Position numbers and translations under genes: made by a program. A stretch of DNA of 64,000 bases from Axinella damicornis (taxonomy: Eukaryota; Porifera; Demospongiae; Axinellida; Axinellidae), in NCBI GenBank assembly GCA_963931865.1, contig OZ007510.1:4548366-4612365 (forward strand), read 5' to 3'. The notes below the pieces were generated by a model, which did no database searches, was not told the origin of the DNA, and was given only the letters and a program-made list of their open reading frames with translations. How positions within the stretch are numbered: the stretch's first letter is position 1; each line of letters begins with the position of its first letter. Shown piece after piece: positions 27,801-40,513 of this stretch.

Positions 27801-30800
27801 TGAACTAACAGAGGAGCCTATATGCATACTTGTCCCAAGCATAACGCTTGGGACTTATACTTGTCCCAAGCATTACGCTTGGTACAATTCTCAAGTCTAA
27901 AGTCATGTTGTAATATGCCAGCTATAGCTTGCACTACCAGCGAGTAGTAACAGCTACCAGGAGTGCGGTTGCCACTCGATTCAGGACAATGAATACTCAC
28001 TCATCCAGTGTGCTGCACTCAGCCATCCCAAGTGCATACTAAAGCTCACTCAGCTCTAGCTAGCTAGCTATATAGATAAGTGCTGAAAGAATTGTCCAAG
28101 GTGTTGACTAAACATCAAGCCCAGACACGACCATACTGCTTTCACCCTTTGGGTGAACATTCCTGACCCACCCCTTGCTCACACAGAACCTCCAAGGATA
28201 TTGACGCTCACTTAAGCTGAAAGTCTCATAGCTAACAGGTTTTGCAGTCATAATAAAGAGTTAAGCAGCTGCCGTGTCCTATGCATGATTCTAGCTGATA
28301 CCAAGTCGTGCCGAGACACATCAAGTCTTTTAAAGACTCACTTGTTATCCAGAGGTCTCTCTTCGATTATGGATGCACTAAACGTACCACATCACACACA
28401 TGCCCATGCAGCAATCTTCCACATGTTCGTGACTCTAACCACACCCACCCATCAAGGGGCATTGAATAGTCACAACTCTCGGCCGACCACAGCCCGTCCG
28501 GCTCCTCGGCCGACCACAGCCTGTCCAGGCCGGGAAAAAAGCTTCACTGCCAGAAATGGAGGCTCTACAAGCTCAGCCCATTAGAGCAAAGAGGGAGAAA
28601 TGGCTGCAGCTTGTGAAAAAATTAGCTGCTGCGTAGCCCCTGACAGTGTGGTCAATGACCAGCTTCACTCCTGAGGATCTTCTGACGGGCGTGATTCAAG
28701 CTGCCAAAAACCTACTACTTCATGACAAAGGAGTATTCAATTTCTGCAAAACCAGTAACTGGAAAGATCATAATTATTTCAATGACCTTCAGTTTGGACT
28801 CAGCATAGTTAGGACTCGGAATAGTTATGTATATGAAAAGTAACATGTAACATGAGCTCTGAGAAGGCGTGTAACATGAGCTCTGAGAAGGCAGTCTGAC
28901 CACACCATCACGACCGCCGTCATCCACTGACACTTTCACAAAGTAATGGTTCAACAGAAAAACTCCCCTTGGTGGCAGACATTATGAGTGTCCTTGGCTT
29001 CCTGTATGCTCATTTACAACATACATATGCAGGAACGACAGGTAGTACGTATAAGCTGTATGGATGCAATCCTCAGGCATCCTCTTTCTGGGAAGTGAGC
29101 TTGTCCTGAGGGAGAGAGCCCACTCTAACCACCACTTGCCACTTGGGCTGTTCAGATTACAGAGGGTACGAGAGCAAGATTGGTACACATAGCATACCAC
29201 ATTGTCATTAACCCTCGTCCACGCATGGGCAGGGGTTATAGTAGTCATCCTGTCAGTGGGCACGTGTCAGTGGGTCTGTGTGTCTGTCCATTACTGCTCT
29301 ATCATCCACACCATTCACGTATCTAATGGTTGCAACTACAGTACCAATGCAGTGTTAGTTCGAAAGTTACAACGGTTAAAGTGTACAAGTAGCTTCGCTC
29401 GCTCAGCTACTTTCCTCCTCGTTCGCCTACGTGGGTAATCCGGTGCCGGACAGCTCTCTGTGCAGTGCTGCTGCTCCCGATTCCTTCCGCTTCAGCTGCT
29501 GCTCCCCGCGCGATTGCATCGTCAACTGCTGCTGAGCTCCCGGCTTGCATCCGCTTCAGCTGCTGCTCGCCGCTTGCGTCCGCTTCAGCTGCTGCTCCCC
29601 GCGAGCTTGCCACTCGATCCGCTTCAACTGCTGCTCTCCGTTTGCATCCGCTTCAGCTGCTGCTAGCTGCTTGCATCCGCTTCACAGCTGCTGCTATTGA
29701 TCGCGTCCGTTTCAACTGCTCCTTGATTGCGTCCGATTCAACTGCAGCTCCCCGATTGCGACCGCTTCGACTGCTGCCCCCGCCAGCTGTTCAGATTCCA
29801 GCCCATGCTCAATGTTCTCGAACATTCTTCGCAGAGTTCGAGGTTCAGTAAATTCAAGTATGAAGGTCGCGCGTCGCTAGTCTAGTCCCGCCCCACAAAC
29901 ATCCCACTTCCATCACACACACACACACACACGGTTAAAATCTGATACTTCAAGGTACAATGTACCCCACACACTCCTGACAACACTGGGCGTTACTGCC
30001 TCACTGAAAAGCCTCCAGTCTTACGTACCTTCTGATAGTCTCCTTCGCACTGGGCATTGTTGCACAGGCGTAGTGTCATTTCAAACCAGTCCATCTCCAT
30101 AACACACACCCAGTCTGCAGAAACATATGAACACAACATCAGAGGTAACCCACCATTCCAGACAGACCAGGAGTACAACCAGCAGTATGTCAACTTCAAT
30201 TTCGCTTTTGTTAGTTTGCAGAAAAGCAGCAACTGCCATCTTCTGCAACCAACTACGATATCACAAAGTATTGGTAGTTCCACCTTGGCTGATGAGGCAC
30301 TTTACCGAGTTTCAGCTGCTCAGGAATTTGGCACACGTGTTGGAAAAAATATTATAATATGAGATTCAGGAGAGGGTTAGCAACCTCTGACTATAGTGGC
30401 TGAAGGAGATTCACCTGGACGCTGACTGGTAGTGTCATCCCGGCAGTTGGAGAGGAAGAGGTATGTTCCATCCACTATCAGCTTCACAACCAGCAAGGGA
30501 GACCCTGTGACCACGTTGGTGGAGAGACTTACCGACTGTATCATCAGCATGACGCTCAGAGGTAGGTGCAAGGGTCTGAGGAGGAGGGGAGGAAAGTGAA
30601 GGGGATCGGGAGTAGAGGGAAATGGGAAGGAGGGAACAGAGAAAGGAGAAGAGAGAGGGGGCAGAGAGAGAGAGAGAGAGAGAGGGTTAATTTGCTGTAA
30701 TTTCAGGGACAAGTAACACACTCCATGCAATCGTGCAGTTTACCATCATAGGCCTACATACATGAAGCGCTCTCATTCAGCCTTCTCCTTTTGAGAGGGA

Positions 30801-33800
30801 AGGCCCAGGGGTTCATGCAAAAGTTACCTGTACTCCATCGCGCACTCCCGGAGGTGTGTGTGCAGCTCTGTGATGAGGGAGGGGGGCTCGTAACCAAGCA
30901 CTGGCTCGTCCACAAAATCAAAAAACGTCCCCAGCTGAAAACAAAACGAACTACACATAAGTAGCCAGTTTGAGGTGTATAATGGGGAGGATAATCTACT
31001 GGGGAACAGATCATCACCTACAAAGCGAAGGTGGCTCACCTGTTTGAGGCAGGAGTGCTCCATGGAGGTCATGCGGTATTGGAAGGTTGTGTTTCGCAGG
31101 GCAACTGCACATTTACTGGTCTGTAAGAGTTGGGTGTGTGCATGTGTGTGCGTGTGCATGTGTGTGCGTGTGTGTGCGTGTGTTGTGTCAGAGTGTGTGT
31201 GTGAGCATATGTGTACATTTACGCGTGTGCAGGAAGTGCTGAGGTTCAACAAAACTATGTTTTGCGCTGGATGAAAACTCTCTTACTGGCAGCAGGCAAA
31301 CTTTCTTGCAGGCCATGGTCATTAATGTTAACTTTAGTATTAATGTTTGGGCGGGAGAATAGCTGTTTGATGTGCAAGCTTCTCCACTAGACTTTGAAGT
31401 TGAGCATGCAGTTTGTCATTACCATGGTGACTGTTCTCTCATGATTTCTGGATCAGAACATCATACCGTATGGCCGGAAAATTTGGCGGGAATTAAATTT
31501 GGCAGATTGGCTCTAAAAAGCTGTGAATTGCATTTGGCGGATTAAAATTTGGCGGATTTGGAAATTTGCAGAGCGAGAATGATGTCATACCCCCGGTACT
31601 AACCGCACGGCCGCGTGGCCGCGGAGCGCTCGGTGGTTTACGTGCGAAACTTTTGTGTCAGTAGGCTGCAATGGAGTCTGAGTTTGCGGTGGAGAGCTGT
31701 GTTCCAGGTATCACATCTACAAAAACCTCTGAGATGTGAGTGTAAGAGAGGAACTGCCGTGCGAGTGGTAACGAAAGGACCCATACGCAGTAGCAGTGAT
31801 GCGAAGGAGCACCATCGTCGGCCATGTACCCAGGAAGATATCAGCTGCTTGCTCGCTATTTCTGGCAGATCAGAGACAGAGGCACTATAGTATTATGAGT
31901 GCGTGCGCGAGAGCGAGAGTGTCGCTACGAGACCCCGCCCACACACACATCATGACAAAATATTGGCAATTGGTGGTGCGTTCATAATCCGCCAAACTGC
32001 CAAATTAAATTCCCCGCCAAATTCTCCAGCCATACGGTAGTAGGCATCATTAGGTAGAGTCCCACATAGTACCATGGAACCTAGCTACCTGTTTGATGCA
32101 CAGGTTTCCCAGCTAGACAAAGCCCTAACAGCTTGATGCTACAGGTTGTAGGTTTTCTACAACCACATTATCAAGCATCAGGATATTACATATCTATACG
32201 TGGTGACACTTGGCAGGTTTTCTGCCTGTTGAAAGTCCTTGCCAAGTAAAGTTTGTGCAAATCGTTTTTGCAGTATATCATCCATGGGTAAATCAGACAT
32301 CCTACGTAGATAGGTAGGAGCCCTTACCAAGAGCCCAATATTATTAATGGCAGCTGTTTTAGGGACTAGGACTTAATTGGGGTGAGCCTGAGGGAGCCCC
32401 ACATAGACGAATTTGCTGTAAATTTTGTATATATGTATCATACGTCATGCCGTTAATCACTTCCTGCTCATATTTTGTGTGTTCTTGCGTCATACGTTAA
32501 TTCCAAACTGATACACAACGAATGCATCTCTTGCGAATGCATGCATGAACTCTTGGTAGGAGTCTGAGACCAATATTATCTGTTGTTTGGGCTAGGACTT
32601 ATCAGATTGCACCAGCTGCAACTGGTACGGGAGCACATGCTGTGTAGTGTAAACATACGAAGTCCTAGCCTCCCAGGCTGCACACTGCCAAAAAACTGGA
32701 GTTGGGGAAGGTCTGGGAACAAGGCTCTTGTCTGCAAATTGAGCACAGCCATAATATCAAGATTTTAATTAATGTGCGTGTGTGTGTGTGTCCGTGTGTG
32801 ACGGAAGTGGATGTTCGTGCATGGGGCGGGACTAGACTAGTGACGCGCGACCTTCGTACTTCAATTTACTGAACCCAAGTCGAGCTCCACAAAAGAATGT
32901 TCGAGTGGGTTGGGCTGGAATCTTCCAGAACAGGTGAGGCTACAAGCGGATGCAATAGGGGAGCAGCAGTCGAAGCGGACGCAATCGGGGAGCAGCAGTT
33001 GAAGCGGATGCAATCGGGGAGCAGCAGCCGAAGCGGACGCAATCGGGGGAGCTGTTGAAATCAGGGAAGAGCAGTTGAAGCGGACGCAATAGGGGAGCAG
33101 CAGCTGTAGCGGACGTAAACGGGGAACAGCAGTCACGAAGCGGATCGATGCAATCGGGGAGCAGCAGCTGAAGCGGACGCAATCGGGGAGCAGCAGCTGA
33201 CCGGGACGCAATCAGGGAGCAGCAGCTCTGCAGAGAGCTGTCCAGCGCCAGATTACTCATGTAGGCGAACGAGGGGGAAGTAGCTGAGCGAGCGAAGCGA
33301 GCAAAGCTACTTGTAATCTGTTAACTAAACAAGTGGCAAGAAGATGCGTGAGACCAAGTCAGCTCAAACTTCCACTTTGCTTTGCAATCTGTAAACTTCA
33401 ACTAATAGGACTGACAATTGGTAACACCATTTGCCTCTTACCTTCGAATTCCTCAGCTTATCCAGTCTCATCTCCATAGCAACGACCAACATGGGTTCCT
33501 CCTCCTCCTCCTCCTCCTCCTCCTCCTCACAGCTGCTGCCATGCCTGGGATGCGCACCATCTCTTCTCGACTTGAACACCACCGGCCACAGGCTGGCCAG
33601 GATTGGAGTGGCTTCCTCTTCCAGAGCGCATGAGTAGGGGGCAAGGTCAGCTGCCTCCAGGGAGCCCAGGTGGTGTAGAGAGACCTCATGAAGCTGTGCG
33701 GAGAGGAGGGGGAGGAGAGGGGAGGGGGGAGAGGGGAGGGTGAGGAGAGGGGAGGGGGAGGAGAGGGGAGGGGGAGGAGAGGGGAGGGGGAGGAGAGGGG

Positions 33801-34176
33801 AGGGGGAGGAGAGGGAAGGGGGAGGAGAGGTGAGAGGAAGCAGAGGGGAGGGAGGAAGAGGATAGGAGGAGGAGAGGGAGGAAGGGGGGAGGGGGGAGAG
33901 AGGGGGTAGAGGGGAGGGGGAGAAGAGGGGAGGGGGAGGAGAGGGGAGGGAGGAAGAGGAGAGGAGGAGGAGAGGGAGGAAGGGGGGAGAGAGGAGGTTG
34001 AGGTAGCCTCGTTCCCAGGCTCTCGTTCTCGAGAGCCTGGGAACGAGGCTAAGGTTGAGGGGGGACAGCATCTACAGCTAAGGAATCTAGCATGACAGTA
34101 GCCAAAGGTCAGCATGCATATCTTGGGGTAGGAGCAGACAAGACAAACATAACCGTGTATTGTGGGTGGAGGTCAT

Positions 34177-34207
<31 letters not shown>

Positions 34208-37200
34208 ATGGAGAGAGGTGGAGGGGTATGGAGGTCATGGGGGGGGATGGAGAGAGGTGGAGGGGTACGGAGGTCATGGGGGGGGGGGGGGGGGGGGGGG
34301 GGGGATGGAGAGAGGGGATGGAGGGGAGGGGATAGAGGGAGGGGATGGAGGGGAGGGGATGGAGGGAGGGGATGGAGGGGAGGGGATGGAGGGGAGGGGA
34401 TGGAGGGAGGGGATGGAGGAGAGGGGAGGGGAGGGGGTGGAGGAGAGGGGGTGGAGAGGGGGGGAGCGGACAAACATAACTAGGGAGACGGAGGGCATGG
34501 AGGGGAGGGGATGGAGGAGAGTGGGACACAGCTTGTGTTTATTATAGCATCCGTGGGTGGAAGGGGATGGAGGGGAGGAGATGGAATGGGGAGGAGTTGA
34601 CAAACTCAATTGGTGTATTGTCAGATGTTTATGACTTCTGAAATGGTGGAAAGTCTACAAACGTTTAATTATGACAAAAAGATGGCATGGTCTTTATTGG
34701 GCGAGCGTGAGCGAGCCCCACACTAGTCGTAGTCTCGCGCGTGGCGCTATATGGCGCTGTACAACGTATATGTATGTTGATCTGTCTCCCATACCGTAAA
34801 TCAGGCGCGTGCAATACAACGTACGAAACATTGCATTCATTTCCGGACGTCGTACCGTAAATCTCCGCCGTGCGCGAGAGTCTGGCACCGAGACTATGGC
34901 GGCAACAGATCGATCGTGACCTACCTACCTCTGTACTTCCCCAGTGGCGACAGCAAAGACGAACACCGCGGCTATTCATTGACCTCAGAGCTGTAGCTAC
35001 GTGTACGTGTCCTGCAGAGCACACTGTGGTGTGCTGGACCAGTGTGCAGCATGCGTAGCTAGCTATAGGTTTTGTGTTACCTGCCATATCGCCGCTAGAC
35101 TGCTTCAGCTAGCCTCACTCTGTGTTGCGCATATGCGACAGTGTACTTTTGGTGTGATATTCTGTGTTCTCATGTAGTCACATTCTGATGACAGTCTTGT
35201 ACGTACAACTGTTCCACATGCTAATTTCGCACATGCACTCCCTCACACTCTCCCCACAATGTCACACATTCCACTAGTAGTTACTGAATTCTACTTCGTA
35301 GAACCGTGACAAGCTCAAGGTCTTATTGACTGAGTGATCCGAGGAACAGGCATGGTCTAACTACTCAACCTACAAATATTTGACCCACTCACCTGCACAA
35401 GGAAGTAGTCATGGGTGCTGTCCCCCAAGTAACCTGTGACAGCAAATGCGTGGACACTAGATAATGTAGCTACCACCAGCCCATGCTCATGGTGTGTGGC
35501 AGGAGCTGAGTTCCTCCGCGGACTGAGGTCCAAGAGGTGGCCATCAGAAGTGGCGCTCAGGTACACACTGCTTGTGGGGTCATCGTCACTGCTGTCAGAG
35601 GGGGGCTGGACGGGAATGAAATGTGATTACACAGCAGGACACAATCTCTCTCCCTCTCCCTCTCACACACCTCCTCTACAGCAGTAATCATGGATATCCT
35701 TCCGCTCTCAACATTGAGGGAGAAGGCCAGTGTGCTGAACCCCTGCGGTGGTGCAAGGGGGCCATCATGGGGAATGGGGGGTTGGTGGAGAACCTGGGCC
35801 ACCTCGTCATTACCTTCATCATCGGACTCCTCTGACAAAGAAAGGATGTGTGTGTGTGTGTGTGTGTCTGTGTGATAGTTTCAGACCGGAAGCCTCGGTT
35901 ACGTAGGCTATGTGTTAGTCTTGCGAGCCAGCCCACTTCCGTACAGGGAGCAAGGGGTATGGTGAGCTGACTATACTACAACTGCTGTCCCTCCACACTG
36001 GATGTGGCCCAATCCAAGGACACTATTCAGTCATGTGATACATTGTCTCCTCAACACATTCATAAACCAGATACCTTACAGTTCCTTCCCATGAAGGAAA
36101 TCCAAGAATCCAGCAAGTACCATAACAATTCCTTACCACCATGGAATCCAAGAACGCAGTACTGTAAAAGTTTCTTCCCACCATGAATCCAGTATCATAG
36201 CAGTCAAAACTAACTAACAGACGCCCATGTCAAACTTGTGGGACCCAGATCTCTAAACCAGGGGAGCAGATGTGGTACAGGTGCATGTACCTAGCAACAC
36301 CACAATCATACCTTCCTTGAGCACAGACTTGCACATCATGAACCTGTCCTCCTGCGTGGCTGCCGGCTGCAGGACATCCATGCAGCTGTACAGCATAGAC
36401 TTGGCAGCGTTGGCCTTCTCCACGGAGGCCGGAGTGGCTGGCTGCCACAGTACCAGGTCTATGGCAAATCTGGTGAGTGTGTGAGTGTGTGGATGTGGAT
36501 GTGTGTGTGGGTGCAGCAACAATATATCAGCATATCATACTGCAACTGCAAAAATCTTCAAAATTGGCAGAGGGCGCCCCAACTAAATCGTCTTCGCAGT
36601 ACAAGCGTACAGCCTATACTTATGAGCTCACAGATTCGCAATTAAAAGTGCATCGATCACGTGATTGTGTCCTCCCTCCTCTGATGTATCACAATACATC
36701 GATACAGCAAAACCACAGCTCTAGTGTGTGCACATGTGAATGTGCGATCACATGCACGACTGAGAGATTCTTCATCACCAGACACAGTACTACTTGACTA
36801 CAGGCTGGAGCCCGTCCCAAACCTGTTGTAGAGAGTCTCCAGGAAGCCCTTGCTGGGCAGGTGGATGTTGACAGAGGGAAGGGTGCATGTAACTGAGCAT
36901 CGGGTCAGGGAAATGGCATGCTGCTCAAACTCGGCCATCTCTCTCAAGCTGCCAGGCATCACCAGCTCTTCAGAATGGACCTCCTCACCATTTTCACCCT
37001 GCACACATATACAAACACGCATTGACACAGAGACGTGTTCAAAATGAAAAGAAAAAGTCTGAGCTCTTCCATCTAGAAAGCAATCAAGCAGCATCCTATT
37101 CTCTCAACATTTGCCTTCCTCACTTCCTTCCTCTTCTCCCTCTCTCCCTTTGTCCCTCCCTCCCCTCATTCCTCATCTCCTTCGCCCTTCTCCTCCCCCT

Positions 37201-40200
37201 CCCTCACCTACTCCACCCCCTTTCTCCTCCTCTACCCCTTTTCTCCCCCTTCCTCCTCTCCCACCCCCTTTCTCCTCCTCCTCCTCCTCCTTCCCCCTTT
37301 CTCCTCCACCTTCTTTTTCCTCCTCCACCTTCTTTTTCCTCCTCCCCCTTCTCCTCCTCTTCCCCTCCCTCAGCTCCTTCTCCTCCCCATCCCCCCCTCC
37401 CCCCAGCACACACACATACACTTCCCCTCTCTCTCTCTCCTACTCACCCTCTCCACCATCTTTCCAGTAGAAAACATGGCACGTCTCCTAGAGAAGGGAG
37501 ACGGCTCTCCTGATGGCATCTCAAACTCCTCATAGCTGCTGGGTGGATCGGACCCCACTCTTCGGCCTCCTCCCCTCACAGGGATTTTGTTCACCTCTTC
37601 AAGGACGTTGTTTGATACCGGTTGAATCACAACACTGATACTGCAGTTGAGAGGTGACAGGGAGGAAATATAGACACAAAAAAATCCGCTCACTTTTGCT
37701 TCTACGAACCACCCTAGGTTTGGAGATCTCACATGGCAATCAACACTGAAATCGTACGGAACGTAACTTATACACTGAGAGCATATACCTAGCAACAGAC
37801 ATAAGGCTAGGAAGGTGCATTCCAATATAGAAGTCTGGAAACTAATACACAACATTCCAAACTGTTGCTAACTTAAAAGAAATAAAAATGAATGCCAGTT
37901 ACGGCACATCTCAACTCTACATCCTTTACTAGTCGACTGTAAGTATGCAAATCATACAAGCCTACAAACACAAGGAAAAACAAACACGCACCTTGCAGTG
38001 TTAAGGTCTGCATCACTCTCCGCCTCCTCGATCCTACGCTGTGACCCACTGACCGTCAGGAAGAGCGTCCTGCCTTCCACTGAGCCATCGCAACTCAAGT
38101 ATGCTACGTGTAGAAGGAGGAGGAGGAGGATGTTCATGTACACACCTGCTGCACGAGTGCAGACATGCATTTTCAGTCCAAAGGGTACAAATTAAGGAAG
38201 TACAAAGTCATTACAGTATGTCTTTAAAATTGATGGCGAGATTCGGAAAACTTTTCTGATATGTGTTTGGGGCGCAGCTTTGCCACAAACTGGAAGGCAT
38301 CTTCCGAAGACGTGGAAGGCTTCTTCCAATGAGCACTGGCTTCGTACATACCTAACTTTCTGAAAAACGGTGCAACTTTGCTTACAGATCTTCCGAAGTT
38401 CATTTAGTCATTCAATGGATGCATTTAGGTCTTCTGGAGACACATTTGTAATGGAAACCCAGACCAGTGATGGAAAGATTTCCAAAACATGGCATCAATT
38501 TTAAAGATGTGTACCGTACAATATGCCATATTCATCTAGTCTCAAAACGTAGTGCTGCTCTAGCATAGTTCAACTACGCATGCATATTTGCCAGCACAAC
38601 AATAACTGCCACAATAGCAACAGTGTTGTACAAGGCTTGAGTATAGACAAGGGTGTCACACTCTGCCCCCAATCACTCCCAGTCTGTAGATACCTTTGGC
38701 ATCTTTCAACTGGATGTCAAAGGTGGATGCCGCTTGTCCCTGCAGCATGCCTGAGTGGAGGAAGCTGGAACCTTGGATGTCGCTCAGGGAGACGTAGAGC
38801 ACCTCTGGCCGCAGGGAGGGGTGATACCAGGGGGGCCGTGTGTCCTCACGCAGGTCTGGAATGGGAAATCTAGGACAGCAGAGTGCACTAAAATAATGTG
38901 GATTTCAAAGACAACAACAGTTGACTCCATTAAGAAACGGTGTACTGCAAAGGTGGTGGTCACTCCAATAAGCATCTGCTTACAGCTGTGACTGCCATAT
39001 ATGGCAGATATAAGTGGTTGTGTCTTGGCTCGGCTGCAGAAAGGCCTTGGTTGGCACTGGGAGGGTCTTCTGTCCGTTTTGGCATAAATGGACTTAGAAA
39101 CAAGCCGTCTCACCTTGTAGAGCTTCCTTTTCCAGCAATCAGGGCATGTTTTTCTGGTTGGCATTCCACGAGCCTTGATTGAAAGTTTGCTAATTGGTGA
39201 GTGTGGGGAGCAGTTTTGAGCCCAACAGGCCGAGGGAACTGAAATTATATTAAGGGCTCTACATGTAGAAAATGACTGCTGGAAATGCTATGGGTGGGAA
39301 AGGGATAACTTATTAATTAAGCACATGCATTCTTAGACATGACTTGAACATTCACCCATACTTAACATGACCTTACACTTCACACTTAATTAACATGACC
39401 TTATTGCTCACACATACTAAATCTGACTGGTCGATCAGCTACTTGGAAATACTGTACTAACGACATCCTCTAGTCCTCATCTCGCTTTTTGGTGGTGGTG
39501 AGGTCTAATTCGTGGTAGGGCCTCCGCATAATTTAAATGTCGCATGGGGTGCAACAAGAGTCCACTGAAGCATCCTCGTGATGAAAGCGAGCCAGGGCAT
39601 TAGGAATCGTTCTGCAAAGTGAGCACCAGTTGTTCACTACCATGAGTGTGGTTTCCGCTTGACAGACCAGAATAGGTATGTACCTGAGAGAAATGTTGAG
39701 GGTGCTGCAGTTGATCCTCAGGCTCACCCTCTGCTCTCTCCTGCCATCAGAGTCCGCCGCCACAGCCTGGTTGAACACCGCCTGACGCTGCTGTGGAGGG
39801 TCAGAGGGGGAGAATTACTCACCTGAGAGCTAGACATCTGCCAGGGTGGCAACATTAGCCAGAGCCGTACAGTGCTCCAAACAAAGAGAGTACATTTTCA
39901 GATTTGAGTGTAGAGGTTACAACCAGGTTTTCAAACTCAGATCAGCAGGGAACTCCTCTCTATCTATTGGTAGGTAACAAGCTATTTATATTCTGTGTAT
40001 GTATGTATGTACATATCTAATATCTCTCTCTATCTCTTATACATAAATGGGTGCAAGATGTATCTATCTATCTATCTATCTGTCTATCTATCTGTCTGTC
40101 TATCTATCTGTCTGTCTATCTGTCTGTCTGTCTATCTGTCTGTCTGTCTATCTGTCTGTCTATCTACATGCATCAAGCCTACCAGGTTCACCACATGGTA

Positions 40201-40466
40201 GTTGCTGCTGGTCATGTACAGGGAATGTTTCATGGTCTGGCCGAGGGTACCTCCGGAGCGCAAGGAGCTGTGCTGGGAGTGAAGAGAGGCACGCAGGAGT
40301 GGCTGCAGACGGTCCATGAGGGTAACATCAGCATTCAGGTGGGCCGTGGTCAGAGAGAGACTAAGGTTTGTTTGGGGTTCGCTGCATCCACTCTGGCGCT
40401 GCTGGTTGAGCATGCCATGGTGTGTGTTTGTGTGCGTGCATGTGTGTGCGCATGTGTGTGTGTGTG

Positions 40467-40513
<47 letters not shown>

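Larger units (their letters stand above)
21165..30028. other. ATG2 intron 26, 8.9 kb repeat-rich
   Basis: Between exons 26 and 27. It contains no exon that I can support. In order: G-run duplications (21.7 kb), a 110-bp direct duplication (21.84-22.15 kb), a hairpin MITE (22294), a family of short repeats containing GGTTCATGAAC (22.5-25.0 kb), a four-unit tandem array (25.3-27.05 kb), a second copy of the 23.25-kb repeat (28.34 kb) and a minisatellite element (29.38 kb). Confidence 0.8.

Noticed and set aside
34092..34547. Gly-rich and Pro-rich open frames on both strands
   Set aside because: Produced by G runs and GGGATGGAG repeats with no codon structure.
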